Assembly: GCA_029251265.1 (NCBI GenBank)
Contig: JAQXDR010000072.1
Location: 1-63,051 of the forward strand
DNA length: 63,051 nt
From: Pseudoprimorskyibacter sp.
GTDB lineage: Bacteria; Pseudomonadota; Alphaproteobacteria; Rhodobacterales; Rhodobacteraceae
Direction of reading: 5' to 3'
Shown here: piece by piece, positions 27,178 to 37,929 of the stretch
Numbering within the stretch: the first letter of the stretch is position 1
How the letters are laid out: every line of letters starts with the position of its first letter
Notes under the pieces: model-generated
Databases searched by the model: none
What the model was told of the DNA's origin: nothing
What the model saw: only the letters and a program-made list of their open reading frames with translations
Position numbers and translations under genes: made by a program

Positions 27178-28572
27178 TTAAAAATGGATGGCACGCCCCC
27201 AGGCATCCAAAACAGATTCATGCATCATTTCAGACAGTGTCGGATGGGGAAACACGGTTTGCATCAAATCCGCCTCGGTTGTTTCCAGTTGGCGTCCGAT
27301 CACATAGCCCTGAATGAGTTCTGTAACCTCGGCACCCACCATATGGGCGCCCAAAAGAGCGCCTGTTTTCGCATCAAAAATCGTTTTGACCATGCCTTCA
27401 GCTGCGCCAAGTGCAATTGCTTTACCATTGCCGATGAACGGAAAACGGCCCACCTTGACATCATGCCCGGCTGCACGCGCCTGCGCCTCGGTCTGGCCGA
27501 CACTCGCGATCTGCGGGTGGCAATATGTGCAACCGGCAATGCTGTCTGGGTCCACAGGGTGCGGGTGCCCTCCGGCAATCAACTCGGCCACCATGACGCC
27601 TTCATGGCTGGCTTTGTGCGCCAGCCAGGGGGCTCCTGCCAGATCGCCGATCGCGTAGATGCCGTCCACACCGGTCCGGCAAAATGCGTCCGTGACAACA
27701 TGTCCACGATCAAGCCTGACGCCTAGCGCCTCTAAACCCAGACCTTCGGTATTGGCGACAATACCTACGGCCGAAATAACCGTGTCAAATACTCCGACCC
27801 GCTGTGTTCCGCCCGTCTCAAGCGTTGCTGTCACCTGGCCCTGACCCCGATCCAGCTGCGTGACCTTGGTGTCTGCACAAATGGTCATTCCCTGCTTTTC
27901 AAAGTTTTTGCGCGCAAAATCCGAAATTTCTTCGTCTTCCACCGGCAAAATCCGATCCATCACTTCAACCACTGTAACATCGGCGCCCATAGCATTGAAA
28001 AAGCTCGCAAACTCTATTCCAATAGCTCCTGACCCAATAACCAAAAGACGTTTGGGCATGCGACTGGGTTGCAGCGCATGCCGGTACGACCAGACCAAAT
28101 CCCCGTCGGCCTCGAGCCCCGGAAGTGCGCGCGCTCGTGCGCCCGTGGCCAAAACAATCTGAGGCGCTGTCAGGTTTGACGAACCCGTGGGGCTGGAAAC
28201 CTCGACCACTCCGGTCTGTGCAACCCGTGCCTCGCCCATATGCACATCGACCTTGTTTTTCTTAAGCAGATGTCCAACGCCTGAATTGAGTTGTGCCGCT
28301 ATTTTGCGTGACCGCTTGACCACTGCGGCAAGGTCAAATCCGACATCGGACGCAGAAAGTCCAAATTCAGGCGCATGCTGCATTAAGTGAAACACCTCGG
28401 CAGAGCGCAGCATTGCCTTGGTCGGGATGCAGCCCCAGTTCAGACAGATCCCGCCAAGATGTTCACGTTCAACAATGGCCACGCGCAACCCCAGTTGGGC
28501 GCCTCTTATCGCCGCGACATACCCCCCGGGTCCTGCACCAATCACGATCATATCGTAAGCAGTTGATGACAT
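27178..28572 (-). CDS. lpdA: Dihydrolipoyl dehydrogenase (E3)
   Basis: 464 aa from the ATG at 28572 (MSSTAYDMIVIGAGPGG) with a GGAGG site. FAD motif GAGPGG at 12-17, redox disulfide Cys43/Cys48 in GGICLNWGCIPTK, and the C-terminal catalytic His in TVFPHPTLSEMMHE. No lipoyl domain is attached. It is the flavoprotein subunit of 2-oxoacid dehydrogenase complexes or the glycine cleavage system; the E1/E2 genes are not in the window, so it stands alone. Confidence 0.95.
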   Translation of the reverse strand: MSSTAYDMIVIGAGPGGYVAAIRGAQLGLRVAIVEREHLGGICLNWGCIPTKAMLRSAEVFHLMQHAPEFGLSASDVGFDLAAVVKRSRKIAAQLNSGVGHLLKKNKVDVHMGEARVAQTGVVEVSSPTGSSNLTAPQIVLATGARARALPGLEADGDLVWSYRHALQPSRMPKRLLVIGSGAIGIEFASFFNAMGADVTVVEVMDRILPVEDEEISDFARKNFEKQGMTICADTKVTQLDRGQGQVTATLETGGTQRVGVFDTVISAVGIVANTEGLGLEALGVRLDRGHVVTDAFCRTGVDGIYAIGDLAGAPWLAHKASHEGVMVAELIAGGHPHPVDPDSIAGCTYCHPQIASVGQTEAQARAAGHDVKVGRFPFIGNGKAIALGAAEGMVKTIFDAKTGALLGAHMVGAEVTELIQGYVIGRQLETTEADLMQTVFPHPTLSEMMHESVLDAWGRAIHF

Positions 28573-28639
28573 AATGTATCCTCCAGCAGCATGGGCTGGG
28601 ATGACGCTAACGCATTTTGGGAAAAACTGGCAACCAGGC

Positions 28640-29218
28640 TTAGGCAGGAACCTGCAGATCGCGCACGGTCGCGCCATAGCCACCATGGGCCATATACGTC
28701 AGTTCTTCTTGCGTGCTTCGACGCTGCAGCGCGGAATTTCGAAACGGAAACCGCCCAAACATACGAATGATCTCACGGTGCGCACGCGCATGCAGCAAAT
28801 GATCCGGCCCGGTGTCTGGCATGCGGTCTTTGTACAAGCGGATGCAGCGTTCCTGATCAACAAGGTTTTCAGAATGCATCAAAGGCAGGTAGAAAAACTG
28901 CCTTGCCGGAGCATCAATCTTTCGGTCCCAACCCCATTTTATGGCCTGTTTTGCGGCAGCAAGTGCCATTCGGTCGGAGGCAAATGCACGCGAGGTATTG
29001 CGATACATGTTGCGGGAGAATTGGTCACACAGGATGATATAGGCAAGTGCACCAGACGGATATGTCAACCATAACCCAAAGCGACCTTCCATTGCCCCGG
29101 ACCACGTTTGATCAAACCTGTCGTGGATTTCCTGGTCCAAGTCCGGTCTGGCAGAAAACCAGTCTTTGGGTCCACATTCATCCAGCCAAAATGCTAAAAT
29201 CTCGCTCGGATTGGACAT
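28640..29218 (-). CDS. DUF924 family protein
   Basis: 192 aa. The start SNPSEILAFWLDECGPKDWF and the middle ALAYIILCDQFSRNMYRNTSRAF are the DUF924 signature; the fold is an all-helical TPR-like repeat. The function is unknown. It lies 67 nt upstream of lpdA on the same strand and could be co-transcribed with it. Confidence 0.87.
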   Translation of the reverse strand: MSNPSEILAFWLDECGPKDWFSARPDLDQEIHDRFDQTWSGAMEGRFGLWLTYPSGALAYIILCDQFSRNMYRNTSRAFASDRMALAAAKQAIKWGWDRKIDAPARQFFYLPLMHSENLVDQERCIRLYKDRMPDTGPDHLLHARAHREIIRMFGRFPFRNSALQRRSTQEELTYMAHGGYGATVRDLQVPA

Positions 29219-29361
29219 TTGCCATGTCTCCTGTGTTTCTCTGCGGCGATTTTTTTTGTGTCCGCCTACATAAGCGCCTGTTTATCGTATGAAGAGCACT
29301 ACACGCCAGCTACCACAACTATTCCAGTCACAAATTTTTTCATCTTGTCAAATACCCGTGA

Positions 29362-30621
29362 TCATGCCGCTTCTTCTTCTTGGTCTGCGGCCGTATCGAT
29401 GGCGTATTCTTGGGCAACCTCAACAGCTACTGGCGAGGCCGCCGGCGTTAAAACAGCATAACTGGCGGTGTCTTCGACCGACGGCGCCGCCCGTTGGGTC
29501 ATCCGGTAAAGCCCGTAAATCACCAAGGCTGATAGCTGAACTGAGATCAGGAGAAAGAAAGCCGAAGGACCGGCGCGCTGGATGGCCCACCCAATAACCA
29601 AAGGCCCCGCAATGGCACCCAGACCGTTGGCGAACAAAAGACCAGCCGAAGCTGCGGGCATATCGTCAGGCTCTAGAAAATCGTTAGCATAGGCGATCAA
29701 CAACGCATAAAGCGGGTTTGACATTGCACCGATCACAAACCCTACGCCTAACAACAATGTAAAACTGCCGCCTCCGATATATCCCAACAAGGCCGCCATT
29801 CCACCAATTGCGGACATCACAATAATCAATTTTCGGCGATCAACCCTGTCTGAAATCCAACCCAAAGGATATTGAAGCACAAGCGCGCCCACGTAAAAGC
29901 TGGCTACAAACATAGACATTTGTGGCAGCGTCATTTCAACTGACGCCGCATAGACCGCGGACATACCGAATTGTGCCGCGAAAATTCCGCCAAGGATCAG
30001 CATGCCAATCACGCTGAGCGGCGAAACCTGATAGATCTCGCGCAAGGTCATGGGTTTGGAGCTTTCAAAAGCCGGCGTTGGCGTGATCGACAACAAAATG
30101 GGTGCAAAAGAAATTGAAACCAACACTGACGGCACAACAAATAGCAACCACCCAGAGCTGTCGGGCACCAAAAGCAGGCCTTGGGATGCAATGATCCCCG
30201 TCATTTGAACAATCATATACAAAGACAACGCCTGACCGCGTGTGTCATTGCTGGCCGCATTGTTCAGCCAGCTTTCCGCAGTCACATAGACCCCACAAAA
30301 GCAAAATCCGATCAGCACGCGTTCTAGCGACCACGCAACTGGATTTGGAAAAACCGGATACAGGATCAAAACCGCCGAAACAAGCGATCCCAAAGCTGCA
30401 AAAACCCGAACATGTCCGACCCTGCGGATCATCGCAGGCGTTACACGGCTCGCAATCAAAAATCCCGCGAAATAGGATGACATCACCACGGACATGGCCA
30501 AGGCTTCGAACCCTGCCGCTTCGCCGCGCACAGCCAACAGGGACCCTTGCAGACCGTTTCCCACCATCATCAAGCACATGCCCAAAAGCAGCGCCCAAGA
30601 GCTGTTCAAAACCTGCAACAT
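29362..30621 (-). CDS. MFS transporter (YcaD-like)
   Basis: 419 aa with twelve predicted membrane segments. The inter-domain motif WISDRVDRRKLII is the second copy of the MFS loop signature, and LERVLIGFCFCGVYVTAESWLN is typical of the YcaD-type subgroup. The C-terminal 45 residues are hydrophilic and acidic-rich. The cargo is unknown. A 16-base palindrome lies 68 nt upstream of the start. Confidence 0.85.
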   Translation of the reverse strand: MLQVLNSSWALLLGMCLMMVGNGLQGSLLAVRGEAAGFEALAMSVVMSSYFAGFLIASRVTPAMIRRVGHVRVFAALGSLVSAVLILYPVFPNPVAWSLERVLIGFCFCGVYVTAESWLNNAASNDTRGQALSLYMIVQMTGIIASQGLLLVPDSSGWLLFVVPSVLVSISFAPILLSITPTPAFESSKPMTLREIYQVSPLSVIGMLILGGIFAAQFGMSAVYAASVEMTLPQMSMFVASFYVGALVLQYPLGWISDRVDRRKLIIVMSAIGGMAALLGYIGGGSFTLLLGVGFVIGAMSNPLYALLIAYANDFLEPDDMPAASAGLLFANGLGAIAGPLVIGWAIQRAGPSAFFLLISVQLSALVIYGLYRMTQRAAPSVEDTASYAVLTPAASPVAVEVAQEYAIDTAADQEEEAA

Positions 30622-30688
30622 GCGCCGACTCCATACATTGATATAGCGCCAGCTAGCGCACCACCGGGGCAGGCATCCCGCCGGAATA

Positions 30689-30704
30689 CGACATCGCGAT
30701 GTCG
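30689..30704. promoter_or_regulatory. 16-base perfect palindrome CGACATCGCGATGTCG
   Basis: It lies between the queA stop and the MFS start, both on the minus strand. There is no T-run after it, which makes a terminator less likely than an operator for the MFS gene. No cognate regulator is evident. Confidence 0.4.
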
Positions 30705-30714
30705 AATGTGCGCC

Positions 30715-31770
30715 TTAGTATTTTTCTGGTATTAATAACGAGGCGTCGCCGTATGAGAAAAAGCGGTAGTCTTGCGCGACGGCATGTTCATAAATTGTAT
30801 GGATCCGTTCCGGACCCATCAATGCCGCCACCAGCATCATCAACGTACTGCGTGGCAGGTGAAAATTAGTCATCAACGCGTCGGTTACAGCGAATTTGAA
30901 CCCCGGCGTGATGAAAATATCTGTCTCGCCCTCCCAAGGTGCAATTTTTCCACTGCGCGCCGCGCTTTCGATCAACCGAAGCGCCGTTGTCCCCACCGGA
31001 ATAATCCGACCTCCGGCGGCTCGGGTCTTGGCAATTTCCGAGGCAGCCTGTCTGGTCACCTGACCCCATTCTGAATGCATCTTATGGTCGCGTATATCGT
31101 CTACTTTGACAGGCAAAAATGTCCCTGCTCCAACATGCAAAGTCACAAACGATATCGCAACGCCCATGTCTGCCAACGCCTGCATCAACGGGGCATCAAA
31201 ATGTAAAGACGCCGTCGGTGCTGCTACTGCCCCCGAATTGCGTGCCCATATCGTTTGATAATCGGACTTATCTCTCGCATCCGCGGGTCGCTGCGTGGCA
31301 ATATATGGTGGCAAAGGCATCTGTCCGGCAGCCGCCAAAGCCACGTCAAACGCGTCACCCGTCAGGTTGAACCGTAGCACCGCCTGCCCGTCGGCACGCC
31401 CGATACATTCCGCATTCAGTTCCTCGGAGAAATGGATGATCTCGCCATCTCGCAGCTTTTTGAGCGGCTTGACCAGCGCCCTCCAACTTGCATCAGGCTG
31501 AGGGGCCAGCAATGTCGCCTCAATCCGTGCAGAGGTTGTGCCATCCGGACCAACGCGGTCTCTGTGGCCAAACAAGCGGGCGGGAATGACTTTGGTGTCA
31601 TTTAACACCAACCGGTCACCAGGACGCAGGATACCGGGCAAATCCACGACCGAGCGGTCGGCGATTGTGTCGCCTGCTGCCAACAATAGCCGTGCCGCGC
31701 TACGCGGCTCTACCGGACGCGTCGCAATCAGCGTTTCGGGCAGATTGAAATCAAAATCGCTCAAGCGCAT
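30715..31770 (-). CDS. queA: S-adenosylmethionine:tRNA ribosyltransferase-isomerase
   Basis: 351 aa from the ATG at 31770 ([16 protein letters not shown]), the standard N-terminus; the longer open frame runs through the upstream gene. Characteristic stretches are [26 protein letters not shown] and [15 protein letters not shown]. It makes epoxyqueuosine in the wobble position of tRNAs. It lies just downstream of the large AsmA-like gene. Confidence 0.96.
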   Translation of the reverse strand: MRLSDFDFNLPETLIATRPVEPRSAARLLLAAGDTIADRSVVDLPGILRPGDRLVLNDTKVIPARLFGHRDRVGPDGTTSARIEATLLAPQPDASWRALVKPLKKLRDGEIIHFSEELNAECIGRADGQAVLRFNLTGDAFDVALAAAGQMPLPPYIATQRPADARDKSDYQTIWARNSGAVAAPTASLHFDAPLMQALADMGVAISFVTLHVGAGTFLPVKVDDIRDHKMHSEWGQVTRQAASEIAKTRAAGGRIIPVGTTALRLIESAARSGKIAPWEGETDIFITPGFKFAVTDALMTNFHLPRSTLMMLVAALMGPERIHTIYEHAVAQDYRFFSYGDASLLIPEKY

Positions 31771-31789
31771 ACAAGGGTCTTTCGGGAGA

Positions 31790-34700
31790 TCAGTTGGACG
31801 GAGTGGGTGGGGGACGCCGGAATATCTCGCGAAACATACCCGGCGTAAACAAAGATAACGGATTGACCGTGACGCTAGGCCGGTCGGCAGTTCCACGAAT
31901 GTTGAAGTTAAAACCGACCAAACCTTCGCCACGGCGCGTAAAAATCTGACCAATTCCATTGACCACATAAAGCGGTGACAAAACACCCTGTAGGTCGAGA
32001 CGTTTGGTTTTGGGATAGTAGTATCCATCCAGAGACACCCCCATAGAGGGGCCTGTGGCGCTGGACTGTTCCAATATGACACGATCAGGCGTCAATCTGA
32101 AACGCGCATCCACCGTGTTAAAAATTATCCCGGGCCCGTCGAGTTGATCAATCAGACCGACAATGGAAATGGCATCCAAAAGGCTTGCAAAGGCTGGACT
32201 GTCGCGCAAACGGACCTGCCTTGCAGACATTGTGCCCAAATATCCACCCTCTGGTCGGGGCTGCATCCGGATCTCCATGTCACCACCACGCGCATTGCCA
32301 AAAAGCCCGGCTGCTTTGAAAACAGCGCCAGCATCATTGGTTTGCAAGATAAGTGCTGTTCCATCTGCCGTCGGTATGGCGGTGCCCTCTAACTTTGGAC
32401 CACCGTTCAATCGCGCGCGAAACGCGCCTCTTAATGCGCCGTTTGCAGTGAAATTCCCGGATAAATCAGTCAATGCGATACTGTCTGTGAGATAAAATTT
32501 TTGCACATCAATCGAAATCGGACCGAGACTGTCAAGAGATCCCCCTGTTGATCCTCCCACGCGTCCTTCGCCCGCCAGATCCCCTATCCCCCGAGGCGCG
32601 TTCCTTAAATCGATAATGGCGTTTTCCAGAATGATGGCTGGGACAGACGTGCCATCGCGTCCAATGAGCGATACGCGTCCCCTCAGCCAAGGTTCAATCA
32701 TAAAATCAGTAAAGTCGAGCCGTTCCAGATCACCGCCCAACCGCACAGACAGATCACCTGTCGCACTTAAGGACCCCGCATCTATAGACAATGACGTCAC
32801 TTTCACCGGGTTTGAGAAGCTGCCCGATACCGCCAAGCGACCCGACTCAGCAGCTCCAAAACGGAATCCCAATGGATCAATTCGCGCAGATAGCCCCTCA
32901 AGATCAGACGTCAGCGCGAATTGGGGTGGTGATTTACCATCAATCTCTACCCGTAAAGCGCCTGCAGCCAAGCCTGAAAACATCCCGTCAGGCAGCTTTA
33001 TACCCAACTTTTTTGCAGTGTCGGGTCCGACCGGGACCTGAGCGAGCAAGACACTCGGCTCTCCCTTGTCCAACAATGATAACCGCCAAGAACCAGTCAT
33101 TGGAACATCGTCCAAACGGGCCTGCCCTTTTACCGCAACATCCGCCTGCGTCGAACGGAGTGTTAATTGCGCGGCAGTGAGCAGACGACCGGGGATAAGT
33201 TTGTCTGTCACCACGTCCCTGAGATCGGCACGCACATCCCAAGAAAAATCGGGTTTCTTGAGCCCTTTCTTGAATGGGAATTCCAACCAGCCCGTCAGCT
33301 CACCTGTGCCACTGCCAAGTTCAACCGGCACATTCGCACGGCTGAGCGCGCGCATCGGGGGGCGATCCAGTCCGGCCAGCATCGGGACGATGTCACCGCG
33401 GGCAAGAAAATCAAATCGCCCAACCGAGGGTTTGATCCGAATATCGTCGACCGTCAGACGGCTGCCTGCGAAATCGATACGTCCCAACCCGTCCGGCACC
33501 ATGTACCCCGAGTGTACGTCGGTCACTGAACGGTTGTTATCGACGGTTACATGCCCGTGCATGTCATACAACGATGGCAGGGTTTCAAAATAGTGAATAA
33601 CGGCATCATGCACCTCGAAATCAGCATAGCGGCGCAACGCTTGCCCCGGCTCTAACCGCAATGCGAATTGTCCATTTTCCACTCTGGCTGTTTCGACGCG
33701 ATTGACCATCCACCTCCGCATCTTTGGTCTTAACTCCGACGGCCAATATCTTTTGATTGCTTCATAATTTATTGATGGCACGCGCCCATCAATCGCTACG
33801 GACCAACCATCATCTTTCGCCGCGAGATGCCCTGATGCGTATACTCGGACATCGGGATTGTCGACCCAGATGCGTCCCAATCGCAACACAAACGGCGCCA
33901 GACCCAAATGAAGATCAATTTCAACATGGTCCAGTTCCATGCCTTCAGAAAATCCCTCCTGACTGGCCAGTTCCAGTTGCGTCAGCGTTAGCTGACCCAA
34001 CATTCCGGTAGGCTGCGCGCCATTTCCCGCGCCTTCCAACACCATGGTCCCCGTCAACGCAGCCTTGCCCCAGTCCGCCTCAACCGTCATCTCATCAAAT
34101 TGCAACGTCTGTGTTGCTGCATCAAAAGAAAAATAGCTGCCTACCCGATTAAATGGCAGTGGGGCTGCTCCAGACGTGGGCTGGACAACACCTTTTCCAA
34201 TTTGAAGGGTCGCATTCAAGGTGTTCAGGCTTCCGTCGGAAAACACATCGGCACGAAAGGATCCCGAGATCGGTGCTTGCACAGCCCCCAACCAAGCCAA
34301 CGCTGCAGACTGAGTTGCAATTTCCTGACTGGGTATACCATCAACAGATAACGCCAAAGACAGGGTCTCTGTCCCGATTTGACGCTTAGCGCTAAGAGCC
34401 ACGGTTGCCACATCGGCCCGCCCCGTCAACAAGACAAAATCACCGCGCACATCAAGGGTCTGCCCGGACCGTTCCAAAACGACGCGACCGCCATCCACAG
34501 TCCATGCGCGTTCTGCCAGATAGTCTTCATATTGCACGGTAACCGCATCAATTTGAACCATTTCTAGTCCATCAAAGTTCGGATGGACCAAGACCCCATC
34601 CAACGCCAATAATATCTGGTCAAGCGAAGGCCTTGGAACATCTTCAAGCACGGAATCTTCATAGGCCAATCCAAGGTGACCATCGCCATCTCGTCGGATC

Positions 34701-35116
34701 GATATTGCAATTCCAGACAAGGTCAGCGCATGCAATCCACTGCGACCTTTCAAAAGCGCACTTGGTGCGAGGCTGGCCTCGATATAACTGAATTCTACCA
34801 ATGGACGTTTGCTATGTCCCAAAAGTGTCACATCTCTCAGCGTGAGCACCAAACCCTGTTTCAGATCAAATTTCACCCGCACGCTGCCAAAGTCGGCACC
34901 CTGCCCGGGCAAAGCGGCCTCAATTCGGTCAACTACCGTTTTTTGCAACCAAGGCGGCGCCTCGATTTCACGGCCCTGACCAAACCAAATCGCCGTCGCA
35001 CTGAGTGCGACTGAAACCAACACAATCAATATTGCGCCTCTGGCACACATACGCAGCCACCTGCGTCTTAGAACAGGCTGTGGCTGTTTAGATAGCTGCG
35101 AATTGGATTGCGTCAC
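31790..35116 (-). CDS. Large AsmA/YhdP-like envelope protein (DUF3971)
   Basis: 1108 aa. A short cytoplasmic basic stretch ([11 protein letters not shown]) and one membrane helix (residues 28-45) are followed by about 1,050 periplasmic residues rich in beta-strand, as in the AsmA/TamB/YhdP bridge proteins. The C-terminal part has [20 protein letters not shown] and [34 protein letters not shown], the AsmA-like C-terminal module. Relatives move or organise phospholipids between inner and outer membrane; this role is by family only. It is divergent from the peroxiredoxin gene. Confidence 0.85.
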   Translation of the reverse strand: MTQSNSQLSKQPQPVLRRRWLRMCARGAILIVLVSVALSATAIWFGQGREIEAPPWLQKTVVDRIEAALPGQGADFGSVRVKFDLKQGLVLTLRDVTLLGHSKRPLVEFSYIEASLAPSALLKGRSGLHALTLSGIAISIRRDGDGHLGLAYEDSVLEDVPRPSLDQILLALDGVLVHPNFDGLEMVQIDAVTVQYEDYLAERAWTVDGGRVVLERSGQTLDVRGDFVLLTGRADVATVALSAKRQIGTETLSLALSVDGIPSQEIATQSAALAWLGAVQAPISGSFRADVFSDGSLNTLNATLQIGKGVVQPTSGAAPLPFNRVGSYFSFDAATQTLQFDEMTVEADWGKAALTGTMVLEGAGNGAQPTGMLGQLTLTQLELASQEGFSEGMELDHVEIDLHLGLAPFVLRLGRIWVDNPDVRVYASGHLAAKDDGWSVAIDGRVPSINYEAIKRYWPSELRPKMRRWMVNRVETARVENGQFALRLEPGQALRRYADFEVHDAVIHYFETLPSLYDMHGHVTVDNNRSVTDVHSGYMVPDGLGRIDFAGSRLTVDDIRIKPSVGRFDFLARGDIVPMLAGLDRPPMRALSRANVPVELGSGTGELTGWLEFPFKKGLKKPDFSWDVRADLRDVVTDKLIPGRLLTAAQLTLRSTQADVAVKGQARLDDVPMTGSWRLSLLDKGEPSVLLAQVPVGPDTAKKLGIKLPDGMFSGLAAGALRVEIDGKSPPQFALTSDLEGLSARIDPLGFRFGAAESGRLAVSGSFSNPVKVTSLSIDAGSLSATGDLSVRLGGDLERLDFTDFMIEPWLRGRVSLIGRDGTSVPAIILENAIIDLRNAPRGIGDLAGEGRVGGSTGGSLDSLGPISIDVQKFYLTDSIALTDLSGNFTANGALRGAFRARLNGGPKLEGTAIPTADGTALILQTNDAGAVFKAAGLFGNARGGDMEIRMQPRPEGGYLGTMSARQVRLRDSPAFASLLDAISIVGLIDQLDGPGIIFNTVDARFRLTPDRVILEQSSATGPSMGVSLDGYYYPKTKRLDLQGVLSPLYVVNGIGQIFTRRGEGLVGFNFNIRGTADRPSVTVNPLSLFTPGMFREIFRRPPPTPSN

Positions 35117-35177
35117 TGGACCCCCGGAACAACCGCATTATGATAATCGACTAGTCGCAAAATAGACGGAGACCGCT

Positions 35178-35639
35178 ATGACCGAAACCCCCGTGCTGGC
35201 ACCAGACTTCAGCTTACCCGCAACTTCGACCGAAGACATCGCTTTATCGTCACTGCGCGGCGGGCCTTTTGTGCTTTTTTTCTACCCAAGGGACGATACG
35301 TCGGGGTGCACAAAAGAAGCCATCGCGTTTTCACAGCTCAAGGATGAATTTGACAGTTTAGGCTGTGCTGTTTTTGGAGTATCCAAAGACAGCCTTGCAA
35401 GCCATGAAAAATTTACAAACAAACATGACCTGACCATTTCCCTGCTGTCAGATGAAGCCGGCACTACGTGCGAAGACTACGGTGTGTGGAAGGAAAAATC
35501 TATGTATGGCAAAAAGTTCATGGGGATTGAGCGGTCAACATTTTTGATCGATTCCGAAGGAACGATTGCAAGCGAATGGCGAAAAGTGAAAGTGCCCGGT
35601 CATGCTGAGGCCGTTCTAGCGGCCTTGCGCGCGCTGTGA
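35178..35639 (+). CDS. bcp: Bcp/PrxQ-type peroxiredoxin
   Basis: 153 aa thioredoxin fold. The peroxidatic Cys sits in YPRDDTSGCTKEAIAF. The position of the common resolving Cys five residues later (GCTTEAC in many homologues) is Ile here; another Cys is in AGTTCEDYGVW. Peroxide reduction is still expected, perhaps with a different resolving partner. A GGAG-type site precedes the ATG. Its stop overlaps the GTG start of the DUF455 gene. Confidence 0.93.
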   Translation: MTETPVLAPDFSLPATSTEDIALSSLRGGPFVLFFYPRDDTSGCTKEAIAFSQLKDEFDSLGCAVFGVSKDSLASHEKFTNKHDLTISLLSDEAGTTCEDYGVWKEKSMYGKKFMGIERSTFLIDSEGTIASEWRKVKVPGHAEAVLAALRAL

Positions 35640-36439
35640 CCCTGAGTTTAAGCGAGATGGCAGTGGATGTGCTGAGCACTGCCGACGGGCGCGAAAAGAC
35701 AGCCAAGTCTCTTGCCTATGCTGCACAGTGGTTTGCTGCGCGCGAGGCAGGCGAAACTCTGCCGGTTGGGCGATGCTCACCACCGCTCAGGCCTTCAAGG
35801 CCTGCCCAACCAGCCCTTTTGGAACCAAGGGATGTCCCAAAACGGAAGCCGGGCAGCCCTGCGGGACGCATCGCGTTGTTACATGCCGTTGCGCATATCG
35901 AATTGAATGCGGTTGACCTACACTGGGACATTATACCTCGGTTTGCCGACATAAAAATGCCGATTGGATTCTACGATGACTGGGTCAAAGCAGCATCAGA
36001 GGAGTCAAAGCACTTCAACCTCGTTTGCGATTGTCTGGAAACGCTGGAGAGTTACTACGGCGCCCTGCCCGCTCATGCGGGCATGTGGCGCGCTGCCGAA
36101 GACACTGTGAATGATTTCATGGGGCGCTTGGCTGTGGTTCCGATGGTGCTGGAAGCTCGCGGGTTGGACGTCACGCCCGGCATGATAAAAATCTTTCGAA
36201 ACGCCGGCATGACGCACGCTGTGGACGCGCTTGAAGTTATCTACTCCGAAGAAGTAGGCCATGTGGCCTACGGGTCAAAATGGTTTCATTTTCTGTGTGG
36301 ACGCCATGAGATGGATCCAAAGGAGGCATTCCACCAGTTGGTTCAGCGGTATTTTAAAGGTAAACTCAAGCCTCCCTTTAACGATGAAAAACGCGCCGAA
36401 GCGGGAATTCCTCCGGATTTTTACTGGCCATTGTCGTGA
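35636..36439 (+). CDS. Ferritin-like DUF455 protein
   Basis: 267 aa from a GTG that overlaps the bcp stop; an ATG seven codons later is possible. Diiron-type helices are seen: ALLHAVAHIELNAVDLHWD, ASEESKHFNLVCDCLE, MVLEARGLDVTPGM and YSEEVGHVAYG contain the paired E/ExxH ligands of ferritin-like oxygenases, related to tRNA hydroxylase MiaE. The substrate is unknown. Coupling to a peroxiredoxin suggests a role in oxidative or iron metabolism. Confidence 0.85.
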   Translation: MTLSLSEMAVDVLSTADGREKTAKSLAYAAQWFAAREAGETLPVGRCSPPLRPSRPAQPALLEPRDVPKRKPGSPAGRIALLHAVAHIELNAVDLHWDIIPRFADIKMPIGFYDDWVKAASEESKHFNLVCDCLETLESYYGALPAHAGMWRAAEDTVNDFMGRLAVVPMVLEARGLDVTPGMIKIFRNAGMTHAVDALEVIYSEEVGHVAYGSKWFHFLCGRHEMDPKEAFHQLVQRYFKGKLKPPFNDEKRAEAGIPPDFYWPLS

Positions 36440-36630
36440 TTTGGAGCCATCAAAACCATAAAAACAGGCAAAATACCGCCACAATCCCAAGAAAACACGC
36501 GTCATCACAATCGCTTGGCTGAAATTTCTTGCGTAAATTTAACGCTCTGCTAACCACGTATCAAATGAGTGTCCGACACGACAGAAAACGGATGCCGCAG
36601 GTGTATTATGGGTGACTATGGGGTGAGGAC

Positions 36631-37929
36631 GTGACATTGGCACGCGTATTCAAAACCCCTGCGCTGATTGAACGGATGTTCCCAGAGCGCAGGATTTTTT
36701 TGCGGTCAGATGATGACACGCGGTTTATCCGCCTAAGAAGCGGTTCGCAATTCACCGTCGTCTTGGGTGTTGGAACCTTGGTCGGCTGGGCGTTTGTTGC
36801 AACCGCAGTGCTTGTTATGCAAAGTCTGGGTGCAGGGTCATTTCGGGATCAAGCGGCAAGAGATCTGGCGATGTATCAATCTCGCTTGAACGAACTGGCC
36901 GTAGAGCGCGATTCGCGTACTTCGGAAGCTTTGGCCGCGCAAAACCGTTTCAATGCGGCTGTGACGCAGATATCCGCCATGCAAACTGAGCTGTTGAACG
37001 CCGAAACACGCGTTCACGAACTAGAAGCGGGGTTGGAATCCACACAGGTCAAGTTGTCAGGTGCGGCTCAGATCCGAGATGACATGCATTCAGAACTGGT
37101 CGCACTACGCCAAGGCACCGCACCCTCGGCTGCTATTGGTGGGTCAGACGATACCTTAGATCTTATGGCGCGCGCACTGGCACGCACCGCAGCAGAACGG
37201 GACATGATTGTTGCCGATGCACAAACTGCTTTGGTCCGTGCAGACGAAATGGCCCTTGAACTGCGCCTGATGGAAGAAAAAAATGACAGGATTTTTCGTC
37301 AGCTTGAAGACGCCATGACCATTTCGGTTGGGCCCTTGAACAAGATGTTTAAGGCTGTAGGCCTTGATTCAGAAAGTATTATCGGACAGATCCAGCGCGG
37401 CTATTCTGGTCGGGGCGGCCCATTGACGCCATTGATGTTGTCGACACAAGGATCTGTGCAAAGCGCCGATGTTGCCCGGGCAAATAGAATACTTGAACAA
37501 ATGGATCGTATGAACCTGTACAGGATCGCCACTCAAAAGGTTCCCTTTGCAGAGCCGCTTCAGGCGCCTTACCGATTCACTTCCGGATTTGGCCGTCGCT
37601 GGGGCAGGATGCATGAAGGTGCTGATTTCGCGGCTGCCCACGGCACGCGCATTAACACAACAGCAGACGGGGTGGTCACCTTTGCGGGATGGTCGTCAGG
37701 CTACGGAATGTTGGTCAAAGTCCAACATGAATTCGGCTTTGAGACCCGCTATGCGCATTTATCCAAAATCCGTGTAAAGGTTGGACAAAGGGTCTCGCGC
37801 GGGGATCGTATTGGTGCTATGGGAAACACGGGTCGGTCCACAGGGACACACTTGCACTATGAGGTGCGGGTCGGAGGAAAGGCCGTGAACCCCATGAATT
37901 TCATAAGGGCAGCAAACGATGTTCTCTAA
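36631..37929 (+). CDS. M23 (LytM) peptidoglycan endopeptidase with coiled coil
   Basis: 432 aa from a GTG preceded by GGGTGAGG. A membrane anchor spans about residues 42-66, followed by a long coiled coil (about 75-235), then a LytM domain from about 310: GFGRRWGRMHEGADFAA and GTHLHYEV give the Zn-binding H and HxH. It hydrolyses peptide cross-links or activates amidases in the periplasm. It overlaps the bactofilin gene by 11 bases, a pairing known from cell-shape modules where the bactofilin positions the peptidase. Confidence 0.9.
   Translation: MTLARVFKTPALIERMFPERRIFLRSDDDTRFIRLRSGSQFTVVLGVGTLVGWAFVATAVLVMQSLGAGSFRDQAARDLAMYQSRLNELAVERDSRTSEALAAQNRFNAAVTQISAMQTELLNAETRVHELEAGLESTQVKLSGAAQIRDDMHSELVALRQGTAPSAAIGGSDDTLDLMARALARTAAERDMIVADAQTALVRADEMALELRLMEEKNDRIFRQLEDAMTISVGPLNKMFKAVGLDSESIIGQIQRGYSGRGGPLTPLMLSTQGSVQSADVARANRILEQMDRMNLYRIATQKVPFAEPLQAPYRFTSGFGRRWGRMHEGADFAAAHGTRINTTADGVVTFAGWSSGYGMLVKVQHEFGFETRYAHLSKIRVKVGQRVSRGDRIGAMGNTGRSTGTHLHYEVRVGGKAVNPMNFIRAANDVL

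Noticed and set aside
33066-33593. 175-codon open frame antisense to the AsmA-like gene
   Set aside because: Shadow frame without protein-like features; the minus-strand gene is clear.
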